Origin: Pseudomonas grimontii
GTDB taxonomy: Bacteria; Pseudomonadota; Gammaproteobacteria; Pseudomonadales; Pseudomonadaceae
Assembly (NCBI RefSeq): GCF_007858185.1
Contig: NZ_VFES01000010.1
Coordinates: 124,001 to 188,000 of the forward strand
Direction: 5' to 3'
Length of the DNA stretch: 64,000 nt
This document shows, in pieces, positions 7,364 through 17,242 of this stretch (position 1 is the first letter of the stretch; each line of letters starts with the position of its first letter). Under the pieces are notes generated by a model. The model did no database searches and was not told the DNA's origin. It saw only the letters and a program-made list of their open reading frames with translations. The translations under genes were made by a program, and so were the position numbers.

Positions 7364-8404
7364 TCAGGCACCCATGACTTCGCGGATATCTGCTGCCAAT
7401 TCCCGCACGCGCTCTTCGTCGGTATCCCACGCGCACATGAACCGCGCGCCGCCTTTGCCGATGAAGGTGTAGAAGCGCCAGCCCTTGGCCGTCAGCGCGG
7501 TAATCGCCGGTTCCGACAGTTGCAGGAACACGCCGTTGGCTTGCACCGGGAACATCAGCTCCACTCCCGGAATGTCCGCCACCAGGCTGCTGAGCAATTG
7601 TGCGCAGTGGTTGGCGTGGCGCGCATGTTTGAGCCAGGCGTCGTTTTCCAGCAGGCCTACCCACGGGGCGGACAGGAAGCGCATCTTCGAGGCCAGTTGG
7701 CCGGCCTGTTTGCAGCGGTAGTCGAAGTCTTCGGCCAGCGCGCGGTTGAAGAACAAGATTGCTTCACCCACGGCCATGCCGTTTTTGGTGCCGCCAAAGC
7801 ACAGTACGTCCACCCCGGCTTTCCAGGTCAGGTCCGCCGGTGAGCAGCCGAGGAATGCGCAGGCGTTGGAGAAGCGTGCGCCGTCCATGTGCAGGTTCAG
7901 GCCCAGTTCCTTGCAGGTGACGCTGATCGCCCGGATTTCTTCCGGGGTGTAGACGCTGCCGACTTCGGTGGCTTGAGTCAGGGTCACTACGCGGGGTTTG
8001 GGGTAATGAATGTCTTGGCGCTTGAGGGCGATCTCGCGGATCGATTCCGGGGTCAGCTTGCCGTTCTCGGTACGGGCGGTGAGCAGCTTGGAGCCGTTGG
8101 AGAAAAACTCCGGTGCGCCGCATTCGTCGGTCTCGACGTGGGCGGTTTCCGAGCAAATCACGCTATGGTAGCTCTGGCACAAGGAGGACAGCGCCAGGGA
8201 GTTGGCGGCCGTACCGTTGAAGGCGAAGAACACTTCGCAGTCGGTTTCGAACAGGTTGCGGAAACCGTCGGCGGCGCGGTGGGTCCATTCATCATCACCG
8301 TAGGCGCGTTGATGACCCTGGTTGGCTTGTTCCATGGCGGCCCAGGCTTCCGGGCAAATGCCCGAATAGTTGTCACTGGCGAATTGTTGGCTCTTGTCGG
8401 TCAT
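7364..8404 (-). CDS. ltaE: Low-specificity L-threonine aldolase
   Basis: A 346-aa PLP-dependent aldolase that splits L-threonine/L-allo-threonine to glycine and acetaldehyde. The Schiff-base lysine is Lys207 in CFGGTKNGM. SDNYSGICPEA, FNGTAANSLAL, the SETAHVETDECGAPE segment and MDGARFSNA are typical of the family. Its place beside the betaine/glycine catabolic genes, as in P. aeruginosa (PA5413), fits a role in glycine-threonine balance. It is convergent with gbcB across a REPIN and divergent from the TraX gene, so it probably has its own promoter near 8410-8470. Confidence 0.93.
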   Translation of the reverse strand: MTDKSQQFASDNYSGICPEAWAAMEQANQGHQRAYGDDEWTHRAADGFRNLFETDCEVFFAFNGTAANSLALSSLCQSYHSVICSETAHVETDECGAPEFFSNGSKLLTARTENGKLTPESIREIALKRQDIHYPKPRVVTLTQATEVGSVYTPEEIRAISVTCKELGLNLHMDGARFSNACAFLGCSPADLTWKAGVDVLCFGGTKNGMAVGEAILFFNRALAEDFDYRCKQAGQLASKMRFLSAPWVGLLENDAWLKHARHANHCAQLLSSLVADIPGVELMFPVQANGVFLQLSEPAITALTAKGWRFYTFIGKGGARFMCAWDTDEERVRELAADIREVMGA

Positions 8405-8494
8405 GGCCCATTCCTGTGGTCGATGTTGGTGCGCACTTTAACCAAGATTGTCGGGCGTGCGCACGCACTGTAAATGCAAAGTCACTGGGGAATT

Positions 8495-9223
8495 ATGCAC
8501 GGTTCTGAAACGATGGCTGTCGGACGCGTCCGTGATGGCGCTTTGGATTTGCTCAAGTGGCTGGCGCTGCTGAGCATGGTGCTCGACCACCTGCGTTATG
8601 TCGGTCTGAACCTCGATGGCCTGTATGTGCCGGGGCGCCTGGCGTTCCCGTGGTTTTGCCTGGCGATTGCGGCGAATCTGCACCGCGCCCGAGACCTACC
8701 GGTGAGCGGTCAGTGGCGTTACCTGGGCTGGCTGTTGCTGTTCAGTGTGATCAGCGAAGTGCCGTATCGGCTGTTTATCGAGGATGCCGATACGTTAAAC
8801 GTGTTACCCACCTTGGCGCTGGGTCTGCTGGTTGCCCGAGGTTGGCAGCAGAAGGCGTTTATTGATCGAGGATTGGCGTTGATCGCTGTCACGATAGCGG
8901 CTTTGTTTTCATCCCACTTAATGTTCGGTTTCTTTGGTGTATTGCTGCCATTGGCGATGCTGCTGGTGTTTCGTCGGCCTTGGTATTTCAGTGTGTTGCC
9001 GGGATTGGTCTGCGTGGCCGCCAATCAATGGCAAATCCTGCTCAATAGCGGCACGCCGGTGGCGCTGTTGGGGTTGGCGACCTGCCTGATTGCGCCATTG
9101 GCGGGTTTGGTCTTATTGCGACATGCCCACAGCACCTCGCCGCCAGCAATGCGCCGCTGGGCCTACGCCCTGTATCCCATGCACTTCCTCCTGCTGCTAC
9201 TCCTGCGCCACATCATCGCCTAA
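8495..9223 (+). CDS. TraX-family integral membrane protein
   Basis: A 242-aa membrane protein. It opens with the TraX phrase GALDLLKWLALLSMVLDHLRYVG, followed by about seven further hydrophobic segments and the ending YALYPMHFLLLLLLRH, which also matches TraX. The family is named for the F-plasmid pilin N-acetylation factor, but chromosomal Pseudomonas copies have no defined substrate. ATG 8495 is chosen because GGGGA lies just upstream; in-frame ATGs at 8474 and 8513 are possible. P. aeruginosa has the same neighbour (PA5414) before glyA, so this is conserved context, not mobile DNA. Confidence 0.8.
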   Translation: MHGSETMAVGRVRDGALDLLKWLALLSMVLDHLRYVGLNLDGLYVPGRLAFPWFCLAIAANLHRARDLPVSGQWRYLGWLLLFSVISEVPYRLFIEDADTLNVLPTLALGLLVARGWQQKAFIDRGLALIAVTIAALFSSHLMFGFFGVLLPLAMLLVFRRPWYFSVLPGLVCVAANQWQILLNSGTPVALLGLATCLIAPLAGLVLLRHAHSTSPPAMRRWAYALYPMHFLLLLLLRHIIA

Positions 9224-9228
9224 CCCCT

Positions 9229-9331
9229 GTGGGAGGGGGCTTGCCCCCGATAGCGGTGTGTCAGCCACAGCATGTGCAAGCTGATCCACCGCTATCGGGA
9301 GCAAGTCGAACCGTCGCACCGCCCCTCCCAC
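9229..9331. repeat. REPIN with one variant arm
   Basis: The left arm is the standard GTGGGAGGGGGCTTGCCCCC. The right arm, read on the minus strand, is GTGGGAGGGGCGGTGCGACG followed by GTTCGACTTGC: the REP core is interrupted by extra bases in its stem. The same variant arm occurs at 31884-31923. It lies 5 bases after the TraX stop. Confidence 0.85.
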
Positions 9332-9355
9332 ATTTATTTGGTGTTGTTCCGGCAA

Positions 9356-9391
9356 TGTCGTAAACGCACCTTTGCGTGGCGTCCGTAGGCA
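9356..9391 (+). promoter_or_regulatory. Candidate GbdR-like operator upstream of glyA-sox
   Basis: Direct half-sites TGTCGTAAACG at 9356 and TGGCGTCCGTAGGCA at 9377 are spaced 21 bases apart. The second resembles the promoter-proximal half-site before gbcB (TGTCGCAGATAGGTA): nine of 15 positions match. It lies about 98 bases before the glyA start. Co-control with gbcAB by an AraC-type betaine/dimethylglycine sensor is a reasonable inference. Confidence 0.45.
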
Positions 9392-9474
9392 TTTGACCTG
9401 CCTGCGCCGGCCCTACCATCGCATCAAAGGGCCCTGCACGGGCCTCAACAATACGAAAGGCTGGGAGAGACGCG

Positions 9475-10728
<1,254 letters not shown>

Positions 10729-10750
10729 GCGCGGTTTTGGAGTAATGACT

Positions 10751-12001
10751 ATGCAACGCTACTCGGGCTTCGGCCTTTTCAAGCACTCACTCAGCCACCA
10801 CGAAAACTGGCAGAAGATGTGGCGCACGCCGACCCCCAAGAAGGTCTACGACGTGGTCATCGTCGGCGGCGGCGGGCATGGTCTGGCAACCGCCTATTAC
10901 CTGGCCAAGGAGCACGGCATCACCAACGTGGCCGTGGTCGAGAAAGGCTGGCTGGGCGGCGGTAACACCGCGCGCAACACCACCATCGTGCGCTCCAATT
11001 ACCTCTGGGACGAGTCGGCGCACCTGTACGAGCACGCGATGAAACTGTGGGAAGGCCTGTCCCAGGACCTCAACTACAACGTGATGTTCTCCCAGCGTGG
11101 CGTCTACAACTTGTGCCACACCCTGCAAGACATTCGTGACTCCGAGCGTCGCGTCAGCGCCAACCGCCTCAACGGCGTGGACGGCGAGTTGCTGAATGCC
11201 AAGCAAGTGGCCGACGAGATTCCGTACCTGGATTGCTCGAAAAACACCCGCTACCCGGTCCTCGGCGCCACCGTGCAACGGCGCGGCGGCGTGGCCCGTC
11301 ACGATGCCGTGGCCTGGGGCTTTGCCCGTGCCGCCGACGCACTCGGCGTGGACTTGATCCAGCAGACCGAAGTGATTGGTTTCCGCAAGGAAAACGGCGT
11401 GTGCATCGGCGTGGAAACCAACAAGGGCTTTATCGGCGCCAAGCGCGTCGGTGTGGTGACGGCGGGTAACTCCGGTCACATGGCTTCGCTCGCCGGTTTC
11501 CGCCTGCCGATCGAATCCCACCCGCTGCAAGCGTTGGTGTCGGAGCCGATCAAGCCGATTATCGACAGCGTGATCATGTCTAACGCCGTGCACGGCTACA
11601 TCAGCCAGTCCGACAAGGGCGACCTGGTGATCGGCGCCGGTATCGACGGCTACAACGGCTATGGCCAGCGCGGCTCGTACCCGGTGATCGAACACACCAT
11701 CCAGGCCATCGTCGAGATGTTCCCGGTGCTGTCGCGGGTGCGCATGAACCGTCAGTGGGGCGGCATCGTCGACACCACGCCGGACGCCTGCCCGATCATC
11801 TCCAAGACCCCGGTGCCGAACATGTTCTTCAACTGCGGTTGGGGTACCGGTGGCTTCAAGGCCACGCCGGGCTCAGGCAACGTGTTTGCTGCCAGCCTGG
11901 CCAAGGGTGAAATGCACCCGTTGGCGGCACCTTTCTCCATCGACCGTTTCCACAACGGTGCGTTGATCGACGAACACGGCGCTGCGGCCGTCGCCCACTA
12001 A
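10751..12001 (+). CDS. soxB: Sarcosine oxidase subunit beta
   Basis: A 416-aa flavoprotein subunit of heterotetrameric sarcosine oxidase, which oxidises sarcosine to glycine, producing H2O2 and methylene-THF. An N-terminal Rossmann motif VVIVGGGGHGLATAYYLA binds FAD; GGGNTARNTTIVRSNYLW is diagnostic of the SoxB beta subunit, and WGTGGFKATPGSG lies near the C-terminus. ATG 10751 is chosen since GGAG at about 10739 lies 8 bases upstream, whereas the ATG at 10745 would be only 2 bases from it. It starts 22 bases after glyA and is followed closely by soxD. Confidence 0.95.
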   Translation: MQRYSGFGLFKHSLSHHENWQKMWRTPTPKKVYDVVIVGGGGHGLATAYYLAKEHGITNVAVVEKGWLGGGNTARNTTIVRSNYLWDESAHLYEHAMKLWEGLSQDLNYNVMFSQRGVYNLCHTLQDIRDSERRVSANRLNGVDGELLNAKQVADEIPYLDCSKNTRYPVLGATVQRRGGVARHDAVAWGFARAADALGVDLIQQTEVIGFRKENGVCIGVETNKGFIGAKRVGVVTAGNSGHMASLAGFRLPIESHPLQALVSEPIKPIIDSVIMSNAVHGYISQSDKGDLVIGAGIDGYNGYGQRGSYPVIEHTIQAIVEMFPVLSRVRMNRQWGGIVDTTPDACPIISKTPVPNMFFNCGWGTGGFKATPGSGNVFAASLAKGEMHPLAAPFSIDRFHNGALIDEHGAAAVAH

Positions 12002-12016
12002 CAGGAGAAATTCCCT

Positions 12017-12319
12017 ATGTTGCATATCTTCTGTCCTCACTGTGGCGAACTGCGCTCCGAAGAGGAATTCCACGCGTCCGGCCAAGCGCACATCCCGCGC
12101 CCGCTGGACCCGAATGCCTGCACCGACGAGCAGTGGGGCGACTACATGTTCTTCCGCGACAACCCGCGCGGCCTGCACCACGAACTGTGGATTCACGCCG
12201 CCGGTTGCCGCCAGTATTTCAACGCCACGCGCGACACCGTGACCTACGAAATTCTTGAAACCTACAAGATTGGCACCAAGCCGCAATTCACCGCCAAGGC
12301 TTCTGGAGAGAAGGTATGA
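12017..12319 (+). CDS. soxD: Sarcosine oxidase subunit delta
   Basis: A 100-aa zinc-binding subunit of the sarcosine oxidase complex. The metal ligands expected from the family are visible: Cys6 and Cys9 in IFCPHCG, and His60 and Cys64 in WIHAAGCRQYF. Other conserved segments are CTDEQWGDYMFFRDNPRG and HHELWIH. AGGAGAAA precedes the ATG. The stop overlaps the soxA start by 4 bases (ATGA), implying coupled translation and fixed subunit stoichiometry. Confidence 0.95.
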   Translation: MLHIFCPHCGELRSEEEFHASGQAHIPRPLDPNACTDEQWGDYMFFRDNPRGLHHELWIHAAGCRQYFNATRDTVTYEILETYKIGTKPQFTAKASGEKV

Positions 12320-15300
12320 GCCAGATCAATCGCCTGTCCAACGGTGGCCGCATCGACCGTAACAAAGTCCTGACCTTCAGCTTCAACGGCCAGAGCTACA
12401 AAGGCTTCGAAGGCGACACCCTGGCCGCTGCATTGCTGGCCAACGGTGTCGACATCATCGGCCGCAGCTTCAAGTACTCGCGCCCACGCGGCATCTTTGC
12501 TGCCGGCGCCGAAGAGCCGAACGCGGTGCTGCAGATCGGCGCCACCGAAGCCACCCAGATTCCCAACGTGCGCGCCACCCAACAGGCGTTGTACCAAGGC
12601 TTGGTCGCCACCAGCACCAACGGCTGGCCGAGCGTCAACAACGACATGATGGGCATTCTCGGCAAGGTCGGCGGCAAGCTGATGCCGCCGGGTTTCTACT
12701 ACAAAACCTTCATGTACCCGCAATCGTTCTGGATGACCTACGAGAAGTACATCCGCAAGGCCGCAGGCCTGGGTCGCTCGCCGACCGAGAACGACCCGGA
12801 CACCTACGACAACTTCAACCGTCACTGCGACGTGTTGGTAGTGGGCGCAGGCCCTGCCGGCCTCGCTGCCGCACTGGCCGCAGCACGCAGCGGTGCGCGC
12901 GTGATCATCGCCGATGAACAGGAAGAGTTTGGCGGCTCCTTGCTCGACTCCCGTGAAAGCCTCGACGGCGAGCCGGCTACTGAATGGGTCGCCAGCGTCA
13001 TCGCCGAACTCAAAGCGCTGCCGGACGTGGTGCTGCTGCCCCGCGCCACCGTCAACGGCTACCACGACCATAACTTCCTGACCATTCACGAGCGCCTCAC
13101 CGATCACCTGGGTGACCGTGCGCCGATTGGCGTGGTGCGCCAGCGTATCCACCGCGTGCGTGCCCAGCGTGTGGTCCTGGCGACCGGTGCTTGCGAGCGT
13201 CCGCTGGTGTACGGCAACAACGACGTGCCGGGCAATATGCTCGCGGGTGCGGTGTCCACCTACGTGCGCCGCTACGGTGTGGCACCGGGCAAGAAACTGG
13301 TGCTGTCGACCAACAACGACCACGCCTACCGCGTGGCACTGGACTGGCTCGACGCCGGCCTGCAAGTCGTGGCGGTGGCCGATGTGCGCCACAACCCACG
13401 CGGTGCATTGGTTGAAGAAGCCCGCGCCAAAGGTATTCGTATCCTCACCGGCAGCGCCGTGATCGAGGCTCGTGGCACCAAACGCGTGACCGCTGCGCGT
13501 ATCGCCGCGATTGACGTCAAGGCGCATAAAGTCACCAGCCCTGGCGAGTGGCTGGACTGCGACCTGGTGGCCAGTTCCGGCGGTTACAGCCCGGTGGTCC
13601 ACTTGGCCTCGCACCTGGGCGGCAAGCCGACCTGGCGCGAAGACATCCTCGGTTTTGTACCGGGCGAAGCACCGCAGAAACGTGTGTGCGTCGGCGGCAT
13701 CAACGGTGTCTACGGCCTCGGCGATTCCCTGGCGGATGGTTTTGAAGGCGGCGTACGCGCGGCCAGCGAAGCCGGTTTTGCCCCGGTGGAAGGTACGCTG
13801 CCAAAAGCCTTGAGCCGTCTGGAAGAGCCGACCCTGGCGCTGTTCCAAGTACCTCACGAGAAAGCTACCGCACGGGCGCCGAAGCAATTTGTCGACCTGC
13901 AAAACGACGTCACCGCCGCCGCCATCGAACTCGCCACCCGCGAAGGTTTCGAGTCGGTTGAACACGTCAAACGCTACACCGCGCTGGGCTTCGGCACCGA
14001 CCAGGGCAAGCTCGGTAACGTCAACGGCCTGGCAATTGCCGCGCGCTCGCTGAACGTGACCATCCCGCAGATGGGCACCACCATGTTCCGTCCCAACTAC
14101 ACGCCGGTGACCTTCGGCGCGGTAGCGGGCCGGCACTGTGGGCACATCTTCGAGCCGGTGCGCTACACCGCGCTGCAAGCCTGGCACGTTAAAAACGGTG
14201 CCGAGTTTGAAGACGTCGGCCAGTGGAAACGTCCGTGGTACTTCCCGCGCAACGGTGAAGACCTGCACGCTGCGGTGAAACGCGAATGCCTGGCCGTGCG
14301 CGACAGCGTCGGCCTGCTGGATGCGTCCACCCTCGGCAAGATCGACATCCAGGGCCCGGATGCGCGTGAGTTCCTCAACCGCATCTACACCAACGCCTGG
14401 ACCAAGCTCGACGTGGGCAAGGCGCGCTACGGCCTGATGTGCAAGGAAGACGGCATGGTCTTCGACGACGGCGTCACCGCCTGTCTCGCCGACAACCACT
14501 TCCTGATGACCACCACCACCGGCGGCGCCGCGCGCGTGCTGCAGTGGCTGGAAATCTACCAACAGACCGAATGGCCGGACCTCAAGGTGTACTTCACCTC
14601 GGTCACCGATCATTGGGCGACCATGACCCTGTCCGGCCCCAACAGCCGCAAGCTGCTGGCCGAAGTCACCGACATCGACCTGGACAAGGACGGCTTCCCG
14701 TTCATGACCTGGAAAGAAGGCCTGGTGGGCGGCGTACCGGCGCGGGTGTTCCGTATCTCGTTTACCGGTGAGCTGTCGTACGAAGTCAACGTGCAGGCCG
14801 ACTACGCCATGGGCGTGCTCGAACAGATCGCCGCGGCCGGCAAGAAGTACAACCTGACCCCGTACGGCACCGAGACCATGCACGTACTGCGGGCCGAGAA
14901 GGGCTTCATCATCGTCGGCCAGGACACCGACGGCTCGATGACCCCGGACGACCTGAACATGGGCTGGTGCGTAGGCCGCACCAAACCGTTCTCGTGGATC
15001 GGCTGGCGCGGCATGAACCGGGAAGACTGCGTGCGCGAAGAACGCAAGCAGCTGGTGGGCTTGAAGCCGATCGACCCGACCGTGTGGCTGCCGGAAGGCG
15101 CGCAACTGGTGTTCGATCCGAAGCAGACGATCCCGATGAAGATGGTCGGCCACGTCACCTCGAGCTACGCGCATAACTCGCTGGGCTATTCGTTTGCCAT
15201 GGGCGTGGTCAAGGGCGGCTTGAAGCGCATCGGCGAACGGGTGTTCTCGCCCCAGGCCGATGGCAGCGTGATCGAAGCGGAGATTGTGTCTTCGGTGTTC

Positions 15301-15333
15301 TTTGATCCTAAGGGTGATCGGCAGAACATCTGA
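12316..15333 (+). CDS. soxA: Sarcosine oxidase subunit alpha
   Basis: A 1005-aa large subunit. It has an N-terminal Fer2-like domain (about residues 15-100, with GRSFKYSRPRGI), an NAD-binding Rossmann domain (LVVGAGPAGLAAALAA near 172-188), and a central flavin-protein region with GACERPLVYGNNDVPG. The C-terminal GCV_T/aminomethyltransferase-like folate domain covers about 600-990 and includes YKxTVWLPEG-like and GYSFAMGVVKGG segments. It moves the methyl group of sarcosine to tetrahydrofolate. It overlaps soxD by 4 bases. A REPIN lies between it and soxG, inside the presumed operon. Confidence 0.96.
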   Translation: MSQINRLSNGGRIDRNKVLTFSFNGQSYKGFEGDTLAAALLANGVDIIGRSFKYSRPRGIFAAGAEEPNAVLQIGATEATQIPNVRATQQALYQGLVATSTNGWPSVNNDMMGILGKVGGKLMPPGFYYKTFMYPQSFWMTYEKYIRKAAGLGRSPTENDPDTYDNFNRHCDVLVVGAGPAGLAAALAAARSGARVIIADEQEEFGGSLLDSRESLDGEPATEWVASVIAELKALPDVVLLPRATVNGYHDHNFLTIHERLTDHLGDRAPIGVVRQRIHRVRAQRVVLATGACERPLVYGNNDVPGNMLAGAVSTYVRRYGVAPGKKLVLSTNNDHAYRVALDWLDAGLQVVAVADVRHNPRGALVEEARAKGIRILTGSAVIEARGTKRVTAARIAAIDVKAHKVTSPGEWLDCDLVASSGGYSPVVHLASHLGGKPTWREDILGFVPGEAPQKRVCVGGINGVYGLGDSLADGFEGGVRAASEAGFAPVEGTLPKALSRLEEPTLALFQVPHEKATARAPKQFVDLQNDVTAAAIELATREGFESVEHVKRYTALGFGTDQGKLGNVNGLAIAARSLNVTIPQMGTTMFRPNYTPVTFGAVAGRHCGHIFEPVRYTALQAWHVKNGAEFEDVGQWKRPWYFPRNGEDLHAAVKRECLAVRDSVGLLDASTLGKIDIQGPDAREFLNRIYTNAWTKLDVGKARYGLMCKEDGMVFDDGVTACLADNHFLMTTTTGGAARVLQWLEIYQQTEWPDLKVYFTSVTDHWATMTLSGPNSRKLLAEVTDIDLDKDGFPFMTWKEGLVGGVPARVFRISFTGELSYEVNVQADYAMGVLEQIAAAGKKYNLTPYGTETMHVLRAEKGFIIVGQDTDGSMTPDDLNMGWCVGRTKPFSWIGWRGMNREDCVREERKQLVGLKPIDPTVWLPEGAQLVFDPKQTIPMKMVGHVTSSYAHNSLGYSFAMGVVKGGLKRIGERVFSPQADGSVIEAEIVSSVFFDPKGDRQNI

Positions 15334-15350
15334 TAGACCGCGGCGCGGCC

Positions 15351-15423
15351 ATCGGGAGCAAGCCCCCTCCCACATTTTGATGTGTGAATACCTTCAAATG
15401 TGGGAGGGGGCTTGCTCCCGATG
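15351..15423. repeat. REPIN inside the sox operon (soxA-soxG junction)
   Basis: A right-arm REP (ATCGGGAGCAAGCCCCCTCC) and, after a 27-base spacer, its inverse. Together they form a stable hairpin in the 129-base soxA-soxG gap. Because soxG has no obvious promoter of its own here, the element is probably transcribed and may alter the amount of soxG message relative to soxBDA. Confidence 0.92.
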
Positions 15424-15462
15424 AGGCCAGAACAGTCACCACAGAATTCAAACAGGTGCTTT

Positions 15463-16095
15463 ATGACAGCAGCCAATGTTTACCAACAACGCCCCACCAC
15501 CGGCGCCAAGGCCGAGTCCTCGCTGCATCACGCCGACCTCGCCAGCCTGGTCGGCAAGGGCCGCAAGAACGCCGGTGTGACCGTGCGTGAAAAGAAACTC
15601 CTCGGCCACCTGACCCTTCGTGGCGATGGCCACGATGCAGCGTTTGCCGCTGGCGTCCACAAGGCCCTGGGCATCGAATTGCCCGGCGCCCTGCAGGTCA
15701 TCGTCAAAGGCGAAACCAGCCTGCAATGGCTCGGCCCGGATGAGTGGTTGCTGATCGTGCCAAGCGGTGAGGAATTCGCCGCCGAACAAAACCTGCGCGC
15801 CGCGCTGGGGGACCTGCATATCCAGGTCGTCAACGTCAGCGGCGGCCAGCAGATCCTTGAGCTGAGCGGCCCGAATGTGCGCGACGTGCTGATGAAGTCC
15901 ACCAGCTATGACGTGCACCCCAACAACTTCCCGGTGGGCAAGGCGGTGGGCACGGTGTTCGCTAAGTCGCAACTGGTGATCCGCCACACCGCTGAAGACA
16001 CCTGGGAGCTGGTGATTCGTCGCAGCTTCTCGGATTACTGGTGGTTGTGGTTGCAGGACGCCTCGGCCGAATTTGGCCTGAGCGTTCAAGCCTGA
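15463..16095 (+). CDS. soxG: Sarcosine oxidase subunit gamma
   Basis: A 210-aa smallest folate-domain-like subunit of sarcosine oxidase. Recognisable segments are LGPDEWLLIV, NVSGGQQILELSGP, VGTVFAKSQLVIRH and the end SDYWWLWLQDASAEFGL. The start at 15463 (MTAANVYQQRP) is chosen over an upstream in-frame start at 15400, because that would translate REP DNA and an AGGTG lies 5 bases before 15463. It follows soxA across a REPIN and precedes purU across a second repeat. Confidence 0.94.
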   Translation: MTAANVYQQRPTTGAKAESSLHHADLASLVGKGRKNAGVTVREKKLLGHLTLRGDGHDAAFAAGVHKALGIELPGALQVIVKGETSLQWLGPDEWLLIVPSGEEFAAEQNLRAALGDLHIQVVNVSGGQQILELSGPNVRDVLMKSTSYDVHPNNFPVGKAVGTVFAKSQLVIRHTAEDTWELVIRRSFSDYWWLWLQDASAEFGLSVQA

Positions 16096-16111
16096 TCGAG
16101 TGGGCGCTTTT

Positions 16112-16243
16112 GTGGCGAGGGGGCTTGCCCCCCGTTGGAGCGCGCAGCGGTCCCAATAAGGTCAGCGCATTTTTTCTGCAATAACCGAGTGGCGGGTTTT
16201 GGAGCTGCTTCGCAGCTCAACGGGGGACAAGCCCCCTCGCCAC
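16112..16243. repeat. Repeat doublet of a different REP family (GTGGCGAGGGGGC)
   Basis: A left arm GTGGCGAGGGGGCTTGCCCC and an inverted right arm ending GCCCCCTCGCCAC enclose about 80 bases, including the small palindrome GAGCTGCTTCGCAGCTC. The arm sequence (GTGGCGAGG in place of GTGGGAGGG) marks a separate REP family. It fills the soxG-purU gap. Confidence 0.88.
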
Positions 16244-16263
16244 AAGGGCCTGAGGATTCCAGT

Positions 16264-17121
16264 ATGAGCCGCGCACCCGATACATGGATTTTGACCGCCG
16301 ACTGCCCCAGCGTGCTCGGCACGGTGGACGCGGTTACCCGCTACCTGTTCGAACAGGGCTGCTACGTCACCGAGCACCACTCGTTCGATGACCGCCTCTC
16401 GGGCCGGTTTTTTATTCGCGTGGAGTTCCGTCAGCCGGACGGCTTCGACGAGCAGGCTTTTCGCGATGGCCTGGCCACGCGCGGTGAAGCCTTTGGCATG
16501 ATCTTCGAGCTGACGGCGCCGAACTACCGGCCAAAAGTGGTGATCATGGTCTCCAAGGCCGATCACTGCCTCAACGACCTGCTGTACCGCCAGCGTATCG
16601 GTCAGCTGTCGATGGACGTGGTCGCAGTGGTGTCCAACCATCCCGATCTCAAACCTTTGGCCGACTGGCATCAAATTCCCTACTACCATTTCCCCCTCGA
16701 CCCTAACGACAAACCGTCCCAGGAGCGTCAGGTGTGGCAAGTGGTGGAAGATACCGGCGCCGAATTGGTGATCCTTGCGCGCTACATGCAAGTGCTGTCG
16801 CCGGAGCTGTGTCGCAAGCTGGACGGCAAGGCCATCAATATCCACCACTCGTTGCTGCCGGGGTTCAAGGGCGCCAAGCCGTATCACCAGGCGTACAACA
16901 AGGGGGTGAAATTGGTCGGCGCCACGGCGCATTACATCAATAACGACCTGGACGAAGGCCCGATCATCGCCCAAGGTGTGGAGGTGGTGGATCACAGTCA
17001 CTATCCCGAGGATTTGATTGCCAAGGGGCGGGACATCGAAGGGCTGACATTGGCTCGGGCGGTGGGGTATCACATCGAAAGACGTGTGTTCTTGAACGCT
17101 AACAGGACGGTCGTTCTTTAG
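16264..17121 (+). CDS. purU: Formyltetrahydrofolate deformylase
   Basis: A 285-aa enzyme that hydrolyses 10-formyl-THF to formate and THF. An N-terminal ACT domain (about residues 8-85) precedes the formyl-hydrolase domain. The latter has KVVIMVSKADHCLNDLLYR, the catalytic Asn/His segment INIHHSLLPGFKGAKPYHQA and the catalytic Asp region DLDEGPII. The start is fixed by the N-terminal MSRAPDTWILTADCPS; the longer frame upstream runs through repeat DNA. In this operon it would regenerate free THF for sarcosine oxidase and drain one-carbon units to formate. Confidence 0.95.
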   Translation: MSRAPDTWILTADCPSVLGTVDAVTRYLFEQGCYVTEHHSFDDRLSGRFFIRVEFRQPDGFDEQAFRDGLATRGEAFGMIFELTAPNYRPKVVIMVSKADHCLNDLLYRQRIGQLSMDVVAVVSNHPDLKPLADWHQIPYYHFPLDPNDKPSQERQVWQVVEDTGAELVILARYMQVLSPELCRKLDGKAINIHHSLLPGFKGAKPYHQAYNKGVKLVGATAHYINNDLDEGPIIAQGVEVVDHSHYPEDLIAKGRDIEGLTLARAVGYHIERRVFLNANRTVVL

Positions 17122-17126
17122 TGGCA

Positions 17127-17200
17127 AGTTGCAAGCTTCAAGCCGCAAGAAAAAGCGGTACTGCACACTTCTTGCGGCTTGTAGCTTGCCGCTTGAAGCT
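17127..17200. repeat. Imperfect inverted repeat between purU and fdhA
   Basis: AGCTTCAAGCCGCAAGAA faces TTCTTGCGGCTTGTAGCTTG and then CCGCTTGAAGCT, so the transcript can fold into a long imperfect hairpin. This is a third repeat type within the same operon, distinct from the two REP families at the preceding junctions. Confidence 0.75.
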
Positions 17201-17242
17201 CACTCCACTCTCTCAACAACGATAAATATAGAGGTGACTGAC

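Noticed and set aside
9334..9474. Glycine riboswitch before glyA
   Set aside because: No tandem aptamer-like pattern could be traced in 140 bases; direct half-sites of an activator fit better.
12262..15375. A 1037-codon open frame on the minus strand
   Set aside because: It is the antisense shadow of soxA in high-GC DNA; it has His/Ala/Arg-rich low-information sequence and no domain, while soxA on the plus strand is unmistakable.
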